DNA from: an uncultured Saccharophagus sp.
GTDB taxonomy: Bacteria > Pseudomonadota > Gammaproteobacteria > Pseudomonadales > Cellvibrionaceae
DNA: 36,319 nucleotides
Reading direction: 5' to 3'
Assembly: GCA_937920545.1 (NCBI GenBank)
Contig: CAKZUG010000102.1
Coordinates: forward strand, 1 to 36,319
Positions 1-13,372 of the stretch are shown piece after piece. Below the pieces are notes generated by a model, which did not search any database, was not told the DNA's origin, and saw only the letters and a program-made list of their open reading frames with translations. Position 1 is the stretch's first letter; every line of letters starts with the position of its first letter. The translations under genes and the position numbers were made by a program.

Positions 1-585
1 GAAGATGCAACTGCTGTTGATTTGGGTGTGTTTGACCCTGCAGGTGCGCTTACATATACGCTCATTAATTCAAAAATTGAGTTAGGTTTAGAGATTTCGG
101 CTCTTGAGCAAGCTGGTTATGGCGAAGTTGTGTCTCAGCCCAAGGTCATTACAGGTGATAAACAAAAAGCAACGATCTCATCGGGTACAGAAATTGGCTT
201 CCAAAGTGAGTCTGCTAGTGGTGGTACTACAGTTGCTTTTAAAGAAGCGGCCCTAAAGTTAGATGTTGTTCCGCAGATCACACCAGACAACCGCATCATC
301 ATGGATTTAATTATTGAGCAAAACTCTGTTGGTGAAATCGTTGCGGGTATTCCTACTCTTGATATTACTGAGTTAACGACACAAGTACTTGTTAATGACG
401 GTGAGACTGTTGTGCTTGGCGGTGTTTATACTACCAACACATTTAAGCAAGAAACAAAGATCCCTCTTTTAGGTGACATCCCGTATCTTGGTCGTCTATT
501 CAGAAAGAATACGCAGCAAGATAATAAAAGCGAAATTCTTATTTTTGTGACGCCTCGCATCATGTCTGAAAAGATACGTAACTAA
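1..585 (+). CDS. pilQ: Type IV pilus secretin PilQ, C-terminal part (truncated by window edge)
   Basis: Frame open from base 1; secretin C-terminal signatures (VVSQPKVITGDKQKATISSGTEIGFQ, VPQITPDNRI, VLVNDGETVVLGGVY, IPLLGDIPYLGRLFR, LIFVTPRI); followed by aroK as usual. Confidence 0.95.
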   Translation, partial: EDATAVDLGVFDPAGALTYTLINSKIELGLEISALEQAGYGEVVSQPKVITGDKQKATISSGTEIGFQSESASGGTTVAFKEAALKLDVVPQITPDNRIIMDLIIEQNSVGEIVAGIPTLDITELTTQVLVNDGETVVLGGVYTTNTFKQETKIPLLGDIPYLGRLFRKNTQQDNKSEILIFVTPRIMSEKIRN

Positions 586-587
586 CT

Positions 588-1106
588 GTGAAAGAACATA
601 TAATATTAATTGGTCCTATGGGAGCAGGTAAATCTACTATTGGTAAATTACTTGCTTCCAAGCTCTCGACCAGCTTTGTTGATACTGATCATATTATTGA
701 GCAGAGAACAGGTGCTGATATTCCTTGGATCTTTGATGTTGAGGGGGAAGAGGGTTTTCGAGCTCGTGAAGTCGCTCTGCTTAAAGAGTTGGTTGATGCG
801 CCTGCCACAATAATTTCAACTGGTGGCGGTATTGTTGTTAAGCAAGAAAATAGACAGCTTTTAGCAAGGACCAGTTTTGTTGTTTATTTAACAGCAGATA
901 TTAACCATTTAGTCGAACGTACCCACAAAGACAAAAAGCGCCCGCTATTACAGGTTGATGACCCAAAACAAAAAGTTATCGACCTATTTAATGAGCGCGA
1001 CCCTCTTTATCGTGAGGTTTCTGATTTAATAGTTAAAACCGATAGTCGTTCGCCTAAGCATGTCGTACAGCGTATTGTTGACGAATTAGGCCTTTGTACA
1101 GATTAA
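588..1106 (+). CDS. aroK: Shikimate kinase
   Basis: GTG start; Walker A GPMGAGKSTIG, DTD motif, STGGG motif; position between pilQ and aroB. Confidence 0.96.
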   Translation: MKEHIILIGPMGAGKSTIGKLLASKLSTSFVDTDHIIEQRTGADIPWIFDVEGEEGFRAREVALLKELVDAPATIISTGGGIVVKQENRQLLARTSFVVYLTADINHLVERTHKDKKRPLLQVDDPKQKVIDLFNERDPLYREVSDLIVKTDSRSPKHVVQRIVDELGLCTD

Positions 1107-1542
1107 TATTGAATTTTAACGGGTACTTTGCTGATGCGAATGCTCGTTTTTATATTTTAAATATATAATATATGTATAACCAATGCCCTGTACTGTTTGT
1201 TCTGTCAACCGAGAAATGTTGCGGAATATCAACGTGGCCTCAACGTAGTCTTTTTGTTGTCTGGCTTTGGTTTTGTAAGCTGAATTACTCTAACAGTGCT
1301 CAGTTCGCTGGGCTTGAATCAAGGGCGATGTATATTCCTTGACTTTTTTTGCTGGTACCACAGGTATTATTTTTGTGTTTTTAAAATTTTAATTGATCGA
1401 ATTTGTGCTTGTCTAGTATACATGTGGCCCTAATTTGAGATGCCTTTACTTATCTTTCTTGTTTTTCTCCTATCATTTTATGGTTGTCTCCAGTTACATA
1501 TAGCTTTTATACTGCATAATAAATAAATATTTGGAAAGTTTT

Positions 1543-2619
1543 ATGCATACTGTTGAAGTTGATCTCGGGGTAAGAAGCTACCCAATACACATCGGCCCTA
1601 ATCTATTATCTCAAGTTGATATTTTATTTCCGTATATTAAAAGCCAAGTCATGGTTGTCTCTAATACCACGGTTGCGCCTCTATACATGGAAACAGTGGT
1701 TGCGCAGTTAAGTGTTTCTTTTCGTGTGGATACTATTGAGCTGCCAGATGGTGAGTCTTATAAGCATTTGGATACCATTAATAAAATTTTTGATGCTTTG
1801 CTGACAAAAAAGCATAATCGTTCAAGTACGATTGTTGCGTTAGGTGGTGGTGTTGTGGGTGATATGGCTGGGTTTGCAGCAGCAGCGTATCAGCGTGGTA
1901 TTAATTTTATTCAGATCCCAACAACGCTTTTATCTCAGGTTGACTCTTCGGTTGGCGGTAAAACGGGAGTTAATCATCCTCTTGGTAAAAATATGATCGG
2001 TGCTTTTCATCAGCCACAGGCTGTTTTGATTGATACGCTGGTGCTATCGACACTAAGCGACAAAGAATTGCGTGCAGGTTTTGCCGAAGTGATTAAATAT
2101 GGCCTCATTATTGATTATCCATTTTTTGAATGGCTTGAAGATAATATGGATAAGGTGTTGGCACGCGATCCAGATGCGCTAGCTTATTGTATTAAGCAAT
2201 CATGCATATCTAAAGCCGATGTTGTTTCTCAAGATGAAAAAGAGTCGGGCATTCGTGCTATTTTAAATTTAGGTCACACGTTTGGTCATGCCATTGAGGC
2301 GCATCAGGGTTATGGCAATTGGCTACATGGTGAGGCGGTTGCTGCCGGAATGGTTATGGCCAGTGATCTATCGTTACGTATGGGTTGGATTACGTCTGAT
2401 TTTCATGAACGAGTTATCGCTATTATTAAGCGTTCAGGCCTTCCTGTTAATCCGCCCGAAAATATGACAGAGAATGATTTTTTACATTATATGTCTGTTG
2501 ATAAAAAAGTATTAGATGGGAATTTAAGGTTGGTATTATTAAAAGAGCCTGGCAAAGCTGTTGTGTGCGATAACATTGATGCAAAACTATTGTCTCAAAC
2601 ATTCAATCATAAAATTTAG
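1543..2619 (+). CDS. aroB: 3-dehydroquinate synthase
   Basis: [50 protein letters not shown] at 1543 preferred over TTG at 1531. Confidence 0.96.
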   Translation: MHTVEVDLGVRSYPIHIGPNLLSQVDILFPYIKSQVMVVSNTTVAPLYMETVVAQLSVSFRVDTIELPDGESYKHLDTINKIFDALLTKKHNRSSTIVALGGGVVGDMAGFAAAAYQRGINFIQIPTTLLSQVDSSVGGKTGVNHPLGKNMIGAFHQPQAVLIDTLVLSTLSDKELRAGFAEVIKYGLIIDYPFFEWLEDNMDKVLARDPDALAYCIKQSCISKADVVSQDEKESGIRAILNLGHTFGHAIEAHQGYGNWLHGEAVAAGMVMASDLSLRMGWITSDFHERVIAIIKRSGLPVNPPENMTENDFLHYMSVDKKVLDGNLRLVLLKEPGKAVVCDNIDAKLLSQTFNHKI

Positions 2620-2632
2620 CTTAATTAAGTGA

Positions 2633-4111
2633 GTGCTCATAGTGTCTAACTCTCCGTCAAACTTTTTTACAACACCGTTGCTTAACGGTTTACTTGCACA
2701 GGTTGTGCAACTGGTTCGGTTTGGTGATGGCTTGCCTATTATTTATGGTGAGCAGGGTATAGGCAAAAGTGCAGTAGCATTAGAAGTGTCAAACCGTTTG
2801 GCATCTGATGGTGTGGTTGTTTGTGTTGACTGTCGCGAGTTTATAACAGACTTTACTGTTTTCTTAACGTTCGCGCTTTCTGAGTTGGGTTATGCCAGTG
2901 ACGATGTAACAAGTGCTGGCGAAGGGCTGTCACAGCTACGTAATTTCTCGCGCCTGTTACTTAAAAGCCAACGTTTGGCTGTTTTAGTTTTAGATAACGC
3001 TGGCGTTTTAGATGATATGTCGCTGGCTGCGCTGCTCAGTTTGGCGCAGGGACAAGGTGACAATGGCGTAGGGTTGCGCTTTGTTTTCACTGGTAGCGTT
3101 GATTTAGTTGACCGTATCGATAAACTGGATATCGTCGACGTGGGCGTCTATGATTTTGAGTTATCTAGCCTGTCCCCTATAGAAGCTGAAGACTTTATTG
3201 CTTTTGTTGCTGACGAACGTGGTGTTAGTTTATCCAAAGAAAGCGCAGCTAGTTTGTGGTCAGCAAGTAAGGGTAACCCAAGTAAGATCTTGGGGCTTAT
3301 TGAACAAACACCGTTAAGTGTAGCGGCTGAATCAACTAACGTTTTTTCACCCAGTATGCCTGATCTTAAGAAAATCCCTATTTGGCATGCGGCTACGGTC
3401 GTTGTGTTGCTTATCGCTCTCATCTGGGTGTATAGCTCAAGAGATCATGGTGCGCCAAAAACGGTGGCTGTTGAAATTATTGATTTACCGCAAAGTATGG
3501 CCCAGACTCGTGAGAAGAAAGCCGCTGTTACTTCCGCGCCCATTGTTCAAGATTCGTTGGTTGGCGAGGGACGCTTGGATTCGATGGTTTCTGGTGTCGC
3601 TGATGTTGCTTTGCCTGAGCGCGCATCATTACCAAAAGAGTTACCTGTTCAAAATCAACAGACAGACGTTGTGCCATTAGTGGATGAACCCCAAAAAATA
3701 TCTGCGCTAAATGAAAAGGCCATTGACACATCAGAGCCGGTAGTCGTCACGCAGATCGCTAAGCCGCCATTGGATAAAGTGCCTAATGTTGCTCCTCAAT
3801 CGGAGTTGAGTCGCCTTCTACAGCAAAGCCGCAGTTATATCAGTAAGCAATCACCATCACATTATGCTTTACAGGTGCTTGCTCTAAGTAATGAGACGGC
3901 TCTTTTGCAATATGTACGTCGCCAGCCAAATAAGAATGTATTGCGTGTGATTAATGTAAGGCGTGGGGATACAGAATTATTTATTGTTATTACTGGGGCT
4001 TACGCATCAAAAGAAGCGGCTCAAAAAGCCATTTCTGGTTTGCCTTTAGTGCAGCGTCAAGCAAAGCCATGGCCGAAAACATATGGTTCCATACAGGCCG
4101 ATATGCAATAG
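2633..4111 (+). CDS. damX: DamX-like protein: N-terminal AAA ATPase, single TM, C-terminal SPOR-type domain
   Basis: Walker A YGEQGIGKSAVA; TM AATVVVLLIALIWVY; C-terminal HYALQVLALSNETALLQYV...ITGAYASKEAAQKAISGLP resembles SPOR; aroB-damX-gltB synteny. Confidence 0.85.
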   Translation: MLIVSNSPSNFFTTPLLNGLLAQVVQLVRFGDGLPIIYGEQGIGKSAVALEVSNRLASDGVVVCVDCREFITDFTVFLTFALSELGYASDDVTSAGEGLSQLRNFSRLLLKSQRLAVLVLDNAGVLDDMSLAALLSLAQGQGDNGVGLRFVFTGSVDLVDRIDKLDIVDVGVYDFELSSLSPIEAEDFIAFVADERGVSLSKESAASLWSASKGNPSKILGLIEQTPLSVAAESTNVFSPSMPDLKKIPIWHAATVVVLLIALIWVYSSRDHGAPKTVAVEIIDLPQSMAQTREKKAAVTSAPIVQDSLVGEGRLDSMVSGVADVALPERASLPKELPVQNQQTDVVPLVDEPQKISALNEKAIDTSEPVVVTQIAKPPLDKVPNVAPQSELSRLLQQSRSYISKQSPSHYALQVLALSNETALLQYVRRQPNKNVLRVINVRRGDTELFIVITGAYASKEAAQKAISGLPLVQRQAKPWPKTYGSIQADMQ

Positions 4112-4521
4112 CGCTTTTATGTTTGCTTCGCCACTTTGCATGAAGTCGGTCTACGGTGCGCATGAATATTGATTTTAGGCTGCGATGCCTATAAAATAGA
4201 CGCTAATTTCGTGGCGCTTAATATTTCTTCTTTCATATTGTTATTGCAAACCTTGCCTTAGCAGGTAACTAGAGTTACTATCTCGCGCCAAATTATTCTG
4301 TGCGCTTTTCCTAAAGTGCAAAATCTTATGGTTTTGATTAACCATACTAGCAGCTGTTTAAATGTTACATACAAATATGCCGCTCTCAATATCAAATTAA
4401 ATACATTGAAATTTGGGCAAAGCTCAGCATTCATTTAGAGATGCCTTTAACGGCGTAATCTCTAACGCATATGATTGTGTTGTGTGCTCTTGCCCTCCTA
4501 AAAATTTTTGTTTTAAATTAA

Positions 4522-7500
4522 GTGAATAAGCCTATGAGTACTGGTCTGTATCAGTTGGATGAATTTAAAGATAATTGTGGTTTTGGTCTAATTGCTAATT
4601 TAGAGGGCAAACCAAGCCATTCATTATTACAAACAGGTATCGAGTCATTAACCTGTATGACTCACCGTGGCGGTATTGCTGCAGATGGTAAAACAGGTGA
4701 TGGCTGTGGATTACTTATTCAAAAGCCGGATGCATTTTTGCGCGCTGAAGCTCAAAAACTCGGCGTGAAGCTAGCCGAAACGTACGCAATTGGCTCGTTT
4801 ATGTTTTCGCAAGACGAAAGCGCATTAGACGCCAGTAAAGCAACAGTTGAAGCTGCATTGACTGCACAGGGCTTTGGTCAATTAACATGGCGTTTGGTTC
4901 CAACTAATTCGGCGTGTTTAGGGCCTATTGCATTAGAATCTGCGCCCATTTTGTATCACCTCTTTATAGATGTGAAAGATCTGGCTGAAAAAGATATTAA
5001 CGCCAAGTTGTTTTTTGCTAGACGTAAAATAGAAATCGCCTTTAGCGATGATATCGATTTTTACATCAGCAGTTTGAGCTTACAGGTATTGTCGTACAAA
5101 GGTCTTATGATGCCTGTCGACTTACCGCAGTTTTATCCTGATCTAGCTGACCCAGAACTAAAAACAGGTATTTGCGTATTCCACCAACGCTTCTCAACCA
5201 ACACATTGCCACGGTGGCCGCTTGCTCAACCGTTTAGAATGTTAGCGCACAACGGTGAAATCAACACCATTACGGGTAACCGCAACTGGTCAATGGCGCG
5301 TACAAGCAAATTTAAGTCAGATTCATTACCTGACCTTGAATCCATCGCACCTCTTGTTAACCGCACCGGCTCCGATTCATCTAGCTTAGATAACATGTTT
5401 GAGTTGTTAGTGATTGGCGGCGTCGATATTCACAGAGCATTGCGTATGCTTGTTCCACCTGCTTGGCAAAATGTTGAGCACATGGACCCAGAGCTAAAAG
5501 CTTTTTATGAATACAACTCAATGCATGTTGAGCCTTGGGATGGCCCCGCTGGTTTGGCATTAACAGATGGCCGCTACGCGGTGTGTACGCTTGATAGAAA
5601 CGGCCTTCGCCCATCGCGTTGGGTTATCACAAAAGATAATAACATTACTGTTGCATCAGAAATTGGTACATACAACTACAAGCCAGAAGATGTTGTTGCT
5701 AAAGGCCGCTTAGGGCCAGGCCAAATTTTATCGGTTGATACCCAAACGGGTAAACTGCATCACACCGATGACATCGACAATATGCTTAAAAGCAGCCAGC
5801 CATACATTACATGGTTAAAAGATAAAGCGCTCCGCATCGAGTCAAAATTATCTGGCGACACCACAGAAACCGAAATGGATACCGACGAAGTCAAAACAGC
5901 CATGAAGCTGTTTCAGGTATCGTATGAGGAGTGCGATCAAGTATTGCGCCCCTTAGTTGAATCAGGTCAAGAGGCTGTCGGTTCAATGGGTGATGATACG
6001 CCAATGGCGGTACTTTCTGCTAAAGAGCGTTCGTTATATGACTACTTCCGCCAGCAGTTTGCGCAGGTAACCAATCCGCCTATCGACCCGCTACGCGAAG
6101 CCATTGTGATGTCGTTAGAGACGTGCATTGGTCGTGAGTTATCGGTATTTGAAGAAACAGCCGATCATGCCGATCGTGTGATTTTATCAAGCCCTGTTTT
6201 ATCGCCCACTAAATACCGCTCTCTGGTGGGCTTGTCGCGCGAAGAGTATAAATCTGACGTATTCTCACTGCAGTATAACGCCAGCGAAACCAACCTTAAA
6301 GCCGCTATCGAAACACTGCTTGATAGCGTGGTTGCCTCGGTTAAAGCGGGTACAACCTTGGTTGTGCTAGATGAAAGCGATATCACAAAAGACAGCGTAC
6401 CGATTCATGCATTGTTAGCCACAGGTGCGGTTCACCACCACCTAACAGCGCAAGGCTTACGTTGTGATGCCAACATTATTGTTAAAACCGGCACAGCACG
6501 TGATTCACACCAAATTGCGACCTTAATTGGTTATGGTGCCACTGCAGTATACCCATGCTTGAGTTACTACGTGATTAACACTCTCACTGAGTCTGGCGAT
6601 ATCGTCATGGACAACGGCGCGGCATACCGTAGTTACCGCAAAGGTATCGATAAAGGTTTATTAAAAATCTTATCTAAAATGGGTATTTCAACGATTGCTT
6701 CTTACCGTGGTTCTCAGTTGTTTGAAGCGATTGGCTTATCAGAAGAAGTGATCTCTCTTTGCTTCAACGGCACGCCAAGTAAGATCAAAGGTGCTGAATT
6801 TGTCGACCTTGAAACCGACCAAATTAAATTAGCAAAAGATGCGTGGAAGCAACGCAAACCTATTAGCCCCGGTGGCCTACTCAAGTATGTACACGGGCAG
6901 GAATATCATGCCTACAACCCCGATGTGGTCTCAACACTACAAAGTGCAGTCAAAACAGGCGATTATTCACACTGGCAAAAATATGCCACCTTAGTGAACG
7001 AGCGCCCAGTGGCTACACTACGCGATCTACTTGGCCTAAAAAGCGGCGTACCCATTTCGATAGAAGATGTCGAGCCAGTAGAAAGCATCTTAAAACGCTT
7101 TGATTCGGCGGGTATGTCTTTGGGTGCATTAAGCCCAGAAGCGCATGAAGGCTTAGCTGAGGCCATGAACTCGTTAGGTGGCCGTTCAAACAGTGGTGAA
7201 GGTGGTGAAGACCCAGCCCGTTTTGACACAGCCAAAATGTCTAAAATTAAACAAATTGCTAGTGGCCGTTTTGGTGTAACCCCGCATTATTTAGTTAATG
7301 CCGAAGTACTCCAAATTAAAGTAGCGCAGGGTGCAAAACCCGGTGAGGGCGGACAGTTACCTGGCGGTAAAGTGAATGAGCTTATCGCAAAGCTGCGTTT
7401 TTCTGTGCCGGGTGTGACGCTTATTTCACCGCCACCGCATCACGATATTTACTCTATCGAAGATTTAGCTCAGCTTATTTATGACCTTAAGCAAGTCAAC

Positions 7501-8976
7501 CCAACCGCGTTAGTCTCGGTTAAATTAGTGTCAAGGCCGGGTGTGGGTACGATTGCCGCAGGTGTGGCAAAAGCCTACGCCGATTTAATTACTATATCGG
7601 GGTACGATGGCGGTACAGCAGCAAGCCCCTTAACGTCAATACGCTATGCTGGCTCGCCTTGGGAGCTAGGTTTATCCGAGACACACCAAACGCTGAAGGC
7701 CAATAACCTACGCGATAAAGTGCGTGTACAAACCGATGGTGGTTTAAAATCAGGTTTAGACGTAATTAAAGCGGCTATGTTAGGTGCCGAGAGCTTCGGT
7801 TTTGGTACAGCGCCCATGGTTGCTCTTGGTTGTAAATACTTACGTATTTGTCACCTTAACAACTGTGCAACCGGTGTAGCCACTCAGCAAGATAAGTTGC
7901 GTCGTCATCACTACATTGGCACCAAAGAAATGGTGATGAACTTCTTTAACTTTGCGGCACAAGAAACGCGCGAATGGCTAGCCAAGCTTGGTTTTACATC
8001 GCTAGATCAAATTATTGGTCGCGTTGATTTGCTTGAGCTATTAGAAGGTAAAACGCAAAAGCAAAACAAGCTAGATTTAAGCCCCATCATCTATACCGAT
8101 GATTTCTTAAAGTCTAAGCCTCAGTCGTGTGCCGTTGAGCGAAACGAACCATTCGATAAAGGCTTACTTGCAGAAGACATGGTTAACCAAATTTTGCCAG
8201 CTATTAATAGTAAATCGGGTGGTGAATTTAGCTTTGATATTACCAACTGCGATCGCTCAATTGGCGCTCGTATTTCTGGTGAAATCGCTAAACGCTACGG
8301 CAATAATGGTATGTCTGGTTCGCCCATTACGCTTAACCTTAAAGGTATTGCAGGTCAAAGTTTTGGTGTTTGGAATGCTGGCGGCTTAAACTTGATTCTC
8401 GATGGCGATGCCAACGATTACGTAGGTAAAGGCATGGCCGGCGGCAAAATCGTTATTCGCCCGCCTGCGGGTTCGCAGTTCGAGAGCCACAAAACCAGTA
8501 TCATGGGTAATACCTGCTTATACGGTGCAACGGGCGGTAAAGTCTTTGCCGCGGGCGGTGCCGGTGAGCGCTGTGGTGTACGTAACTCGGGTGCGCATGT
8601 TGTTGTTGAAAGCGCAGGTGATCATTGCTGCGAGTACATGACCGGCGGTGCTGTAACCGTCTTGGGTGATATCGGGATTAACTTTGGTGCAGGTATGACC
8701 GGCGGTTATGCGTATGTGCTTGATGAGAACAACACGTTTGTTGACCGTTATAATCATGAATTGGTGGATATTTCACGTATTCATACCGAATCACTAGAGG
8801 CGCATAAAAACAACCTGCGAAACATTATTGAAGAGTTCGTCGAAGAGACGCAAAGTAAGCGCGGTATACATTTACTTGAAAACTTCGATAGATACATTAC
8901 ACGTTTCTGGTTGGTGAAGCCTATTGCGGCAACATTTGATTCGCTGTTAGCAAATGTAAAAGATCGCGGTGAGTAA
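4522..8976 (+). CDS. gltB: Glutamate synthase large subunit
   Basis: 1484 aa; class II GATase Cys in [25 protein letters not shown]/Fe-S region [14 protein letters not shown]-terminal GXGXG repeats. Start GTG 4522 or ATG 4534. Confidence 0.97.
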   Translation: MNKPMSTGLYQLDEFKDNCGFGLIANLEGKPSHSLLQTGIESLTCMTHRGGIAADGKTGDGCGLLIQKPDAFLRAEAQKLGVKLAETYAIGSFMFSQDESALDASKATVEAALTAQGFGQLTWRLVPTNSACLGPIALESAPILYHLFIDVKDLAEKDINAKLFFARRKIEIAFSDDIDFYISSLSLQVLSYKGLMMPVDLPQFYPDLADPELKTGICVFHQRFSTNTLPRWPLAQPFRMLAHNGEINTITGNRNWSMARTSKFKSDSLPDLESIAPLVNRTGSDSSSLDNMFELLVIGGVDIHRALRMLVPPAWQNVEHMDPELKAFYEYNSMHVEPWDGPAGLALTDGRYAVCTLDRNGLRPSRWVITKDNNITVASEIGTYNYKPEDVVAKGRLGPGQILSVDTQTGKLHHTDDIDNMLKSSQPYITWLKDKALRIESKLSGDTTETEMDTDEVKTAMKLFQVSYEECDQVLRPLVESGQEAVGSMGDDTPMAVLSAKERSLYDYFRQQFAQVTNPPIDPLREAIVMSLETCIGRELSVFEETADHADRVILSSPVLSPTKYRSLVGLSREEYKSDVFSLQYNASETNLKAAIETLLDSVVASVKAGTTLVVLDESDITKDSVPIHALLATGAVHHHLTAQGLRCDANIIVKTGTARDSHQIATLIGYGATAVYPCLSYYVINTLTESGDIVMDNGAAYRSYRKGIDKGLLKILSKMGISTIASYRGSQLFEAIGLSEEVISLCFNGTPSKIKGAEFVDLETDQIKLAKDAWKQRKPISPGGLLKYVHGQEYHAYNPDVVSTLQSAVKTGDYSHWQKYATLVNERPVATLRDLLGLKSGVPISIEDVEPVESILKRFDSAGMSLGALSPEAHEGLAEAMNSLGGRSNSGEGGEDPARFDTAKMSKIKQIASGRFGVTPHYLVNAEVLQIKVAQGAKPGEGGQLPGGKVNELIAKLRFSVPGVTLISPPPHHDIYSIEDLAQLIYDLKQVNPTALVSVKLVSRPGVGTIAAGVAKAYADLITISGYDGGTAASPLTSIRYAGSPWELGLSETHQTLKANNLRDKVRVQTDGGLKSGLDVIKAAMLGAESFGFGTAPMVALGCKYLRICHLNNCATGVATQQDKLRRHHYIGTKEMVMNFFNFAAQETREWLAKLGFTSLDQIIGRVDLLELLEGKTQKQNKLDLSPIIYTDDFLKSKPQSCAVERNEPFDKGLLAEDMVNQILPAINSKSGGEFSFDITNCDRSIGARISGEIAKRYGNNGMSGSPITLNLKGIAGQSFGVWNAGGLNLILDGDANDYVGKGMAGGKIVIRPPAGSQFESHKTSIMGNTCLYGATGGKVFAAGGAGERCGVRNSGAHVVVESAGDHCCEYMTGGAVTVLGDIGINFGAGMTGGYAYVLDENNTFVDRYNHELVDISRIHTESLEAHKNNLRNIIEEFVEETQSKRGIHLLENFDRYITRFWLVKPIAATFDSLLANVKDRGE

Positions 8977-9002
8977 CGCACCTCGTTTATGTACTTCGCT
9001 AA

Positions 9003-10514
<1,512 letters not shown>

Positions 10515-10552
10515 GCGTCTTATTGAGTAATACGCATATAAACGGAGGCCAC

Positions 10553-11626
10553 ATGAGCCCATTACAAAACGACCGCTTTCTTAAAGCGTTAATGCGTGAG
10601 CCAGTTGACCAAACCCCCGTGTGGATGATGCGCCAAGCTGGTCGTCATCTACCCGAGTACCGTCAGGTTCGCCAAACGGCAGGCAGCTTTATGGATTTAT
10701 GTACTAATCCTGAGCTTGCCACCGAAGTGACTATGCAGCCGCTAGAGCGTTACCCGCTCGATGCAGCTATTTTGTTTTCAGATATATTAACCATTCCTGA
10801 CGCGATGGGTTTGGGCTTATATTTTGAGACAGGCGAAGGCCCTAAGTTTAAAAAAACCATCAGCACTGAAGCCGACGTCGCTGCGTTAAATGTGATCAAC
10901 CCGCACAAAGATTTAACCTATGTGATCGATGCTGTAGCCAGTATTTCGCGTGAGTTAAATGGCCGCGTACCGCTGATTGGTTTTTCTGGTAGCCCCTGGA
11001 CGCTTGCTACCTATATGGTTGAGGGCGGCTCAAGTAAAGGTTTTCACAAAACCAAAGCGCTTATCTATAACCAGCCAGAAGTCGCTGACCAGCTTTTAGA
11101 TGTGCTTGCCGACTCGGTAATTGTATATCTGAATGCGCAAATAGAAGCGGGCGCGCAGGCCGTGCAAATATTTGATTCTTGGGGCGGTGCCTTATCGCAC
11201 GATGCTTATATTCGCTTTTCGCTTAACCCCATGAAAAAAATCATTAACGGCTTGAAGCGTGAACATAATGGGCGAAAAGTCCCTGTTATTATGTTTACCA
11301 AAGGTGGTGGGCAGTGGTTAAACGTTATGGCCGACAGTGGTGCCGATTGCTTAGGCCTAGATTGGACAACCGACTTAGGCATGGCACGCAACCAAGTGGG
11401 TAACCAAGTTTCATTGCAAGGTAACATGGACCCGTCGGTTTTATTATCGAACCCCACGGTGATTCGCCACGAGGTTGAGCGTATTTTAGCGTCGTACGGC
11501 GCGCATAGTGGTCATGTATTTAACTTAGGCCACGGTATTACACCGGACGTAAAACCTGAAAGCGCCAAAGTTTTTGTTGAGTCTGTGGGAGAGCTGTCAC
11601 AAAAATACCACGCCAATATAGACTAG
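10553..11626 (+). CDS. hemE: Uroporphyrinogen decarboxylase
   Basis: [42 protein letters not shown] 10553 preceded by GGAGG. Confidence 0.97.
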   Translation: MSPLQNDRFLKALMREPVDQTPVWMMRQAGRHLPEYRQVRQTAGSFMDLCTNPELATEVTMQPLERYPLDAAILFSDILTIPDAMGLGLYFETGEGPKFKKTISTEADVAALNVINPHKDLTYVIDAVASISRELNGRVPLIGFSGSPWTLATYMVEGGSSKGFHKTKALIYNQPEVADQLLDVLADSVIVYLNAQIEAGAQAVQIFDSWGGALSHDAYIRFSLNPMKKIINGLKREHNGRKVPVIMFTKGGGQWLNVMADSGADCLGLDWTTDLGMARNQVGNQVSLQGNMDPSVLLSNPTVIRHEVERILASYGAHSGHVFNLGHGITPDVKPESAKVFVESVGELSQKYHANID

Positions 11627-11735
11627 TGCTCTTTGTTACGAAAGAGTCCTCTATTATTTAAGGGTTCTCAGCTTAAATGCACCTTTAAGTTTACACACTG
11701 TCAAACCGACAATAGTGTTAAATAGAGTTTTTTCT

Positions 11736-13070
11736 ATGCCGATAAAACAAGTACAAATTGATGTGAGTGAACTAACAATAGGTATGTTTATATCGGCGTT
11801 AGATTGCACTTGGTCAAAAACGCCTTTCCCGCTTCAAGGTTTTTATATTCGTGATGTTAACGAAATAAAAGATATTAAAGCGTATTGCCGTCATGTATTT
11901 ATTGATGTGCGTAAAGGCGCATCTCCTCTCGAGCAAAAAGCGTCTCGTACACTGTATAAAAAAACTCCGGTTAGCCGTAGCGATACTTCGCGTACGCCTA
12001 GTGGCACGATAGCTGTATCGGTCAATACAATTAAAATAGACCGCACAGTTTATAGTCGCACCATACCGTTAAAGTCTGAGCTTAAACAAGCTAAGGCTTT
12101 TTACAGCGATATCGCGGCATCGCTTGAATCGGTGTCTAGCCAAATTAGTCGCCATCAAGCTATCTCTTCATCGGAATTGAAAATAGCGGTAAGCAATATG
12201 GTAGGCAGCGTTTTGCGCAGCCCAGATGCCTTCACGTGGTTAAGTCAAGTCAACAGTAAAGACACCCATACCTATACTCATGCGCTGCGTTGCGCGGTCT
12301 GGTCGGTAATTTTTGGTCGGCATATGGGGTTGACTAAAGGTGATTTAGATATACTCGCAGCAGGCGTGATATTAAAAGATATCGGCAAAGTTAAGTTGTC
12401 GACACCGCTGCTAGAAAAAGACACGCGAACCACAACAGAGCAGCAAGAGTACGAACGTTTTGTCGAATACGGTGTAGGTATGCTGAGTGAATCGCAAGGC
12501 ATGCACCCTAAAATTATCTCTGTCGTTAAAACCCATTGCGAGCGTGTTAATGGTAGCGGTTATCCCCAGTTTTTACGTGGCGATAAAATCCCCCTGCTTG
12601 GTAAAATGGCCGGGCTTGTGACCTTTTACGACGAAACCGTTAACCCCCGTGGCGCATCTCAACCGTTATCACCTTCAAATGCCGTGAGCGTATTATACAA
12701 AACCCGTAACCAAGACTTTCAAGAGCAATTAGTTGTCGAGTTTATACGCGCCATAGGCTTATATCCAACGGGCACCACAGTTGTTTTATCCACAGGTGAA
12801 GTGGGCGTAGTAGTGGAACAAAACTTTGAGCAGCGCCTGCACCCGAAAATATTGGTGCTCACCAACCCAGAAAAAAAGCGCCTAGACAAAGCCATACTCA
12901 TAGACCTAGCCGAAGAATACACCCGCAGTAAAAAAAGCAAACAACCAAAAGTCGAAATCAAAAAAGACATCGAACCCGGCGCCTACGGCATAGACGCCCA
13001 AGAAGCCCGCGATATTTACTTCGAATTAAACAGCCCAAAAGGCTTCTTAGCTAAACTCTTTAAAGCTTAA
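11736..13070 (+). CDS. HD-GYP domain protein with DUF3391-like N-terminus; HD dyad altered to KD
   Basis: N-terminal PIKQVQIDVSELTIGMFISALDCTW; THALRCAVW, GVILKDIGKVKL (HD->KD), THCERVNGSGYPQFLRGDKIP (GYP motif). Confidence 0.85.
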   Translation: MPIKQVQIDVSELTIGMFISALDCTWSKTPFPLQGFYIRDVNEIKDIKAYCRHVFIDVRKGASPLEQKASRTLYKKTPVSRSDTSRTPSGTIAVSVNTIKIDRTVYSRTIPLKSELKQAKAFYSDIAASLESVSSQISRHQAISSSELKIAVSNMVGSVLRSPDAFTWLSQVNSKDTHTYTHALRCAVWSVIFGRHMGLTKGDLDILAAGVILKDIGKVKLSTPLLEKDTRTTTEQQEYERFVEYGVGMLSESQGMHPKIISVVKTHCERVNGSGYPQFLRGDKIPLLGKMAGLVTFYDETVNPRGASQPLSPSNAVSVLYKTRNQDFQEQLVVEFIRAIGLYPTGTTVVLSTGEVGVVVEQNFEQRLHPKILVLTNPEKKRLDKAILIDLAEEYTRSKKSKQPKVEIKKDIEPGAYGIDAQEARDIYFELNSPKGFLAKLFKA

Positions 13071-13075
13071 GAGAA

Positions 13076-13366
13076 AGGTTGTCACTTTGTGGCTTTAAGG
13101 CGCTACGCTTTTAGGACGCGCTTTGCGCTTGCTGGTCGGCCTACGGCCTTGCAGGATGTAGGAAAGGAAGGCGCTGCGCTTTTAGGGCGCGCTGCGCGCT
13201 TGCAGGGCGGCCTACGGCCTTGTAGGGTTTAGGAAAAGGCAGGCATTCGCTATTTTGTTTTACTTTACTTTATGTTTTGACTTTGCCTTTCCTAAAAGCA
13301 GCGAAGCTGCGCCCACAAGGCCGCCCTTAAAGCGCAGCGGCTAAAAGCCTCGTAGAGGCGTCCTGT
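13076..13366. repeat. Modular mini-hairpin repeat, copy A (tandem left arm, core, inverted right arm)
   Basis: Mini-hairpins with 3-nt loops: GTCAC-TTT-GTGGC (13081), GCG-CTA-CGC (13100), GCGC-TTT-GCGC (13118), GGCC-TAC-GGCC (13138), GCG-CTG-CGC (13171), GCGCG-CTG-CGCGC (13187), GGCC-TAC-GGCC (13209); TAGGAAAAGGCA (13230-13241) inverted against TGCCTTTCCTA (13284-13294); right arm GCAGC-GAA-GCTGC (13298), GCCTC-GTA-GAGGC (13347). Confidence 0.85.
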
Positions 13367-13372
13367 GTTCCA

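Noticed and set aside
1107-1530. Long AT-rich spacer (424 bp) between aroK and aroB
   Set aside because: No convincing ORF, RNA structure or repeat by eye; likely ordinary promoter region.
1437-4449. Shared 12-mer GAGATGCCTTTA upstream of aroB (1437) and gltB (4438)
   Set aside because: Dozens of 12-mer matches are expected by chance in a 36-kb window; flanks do not match.
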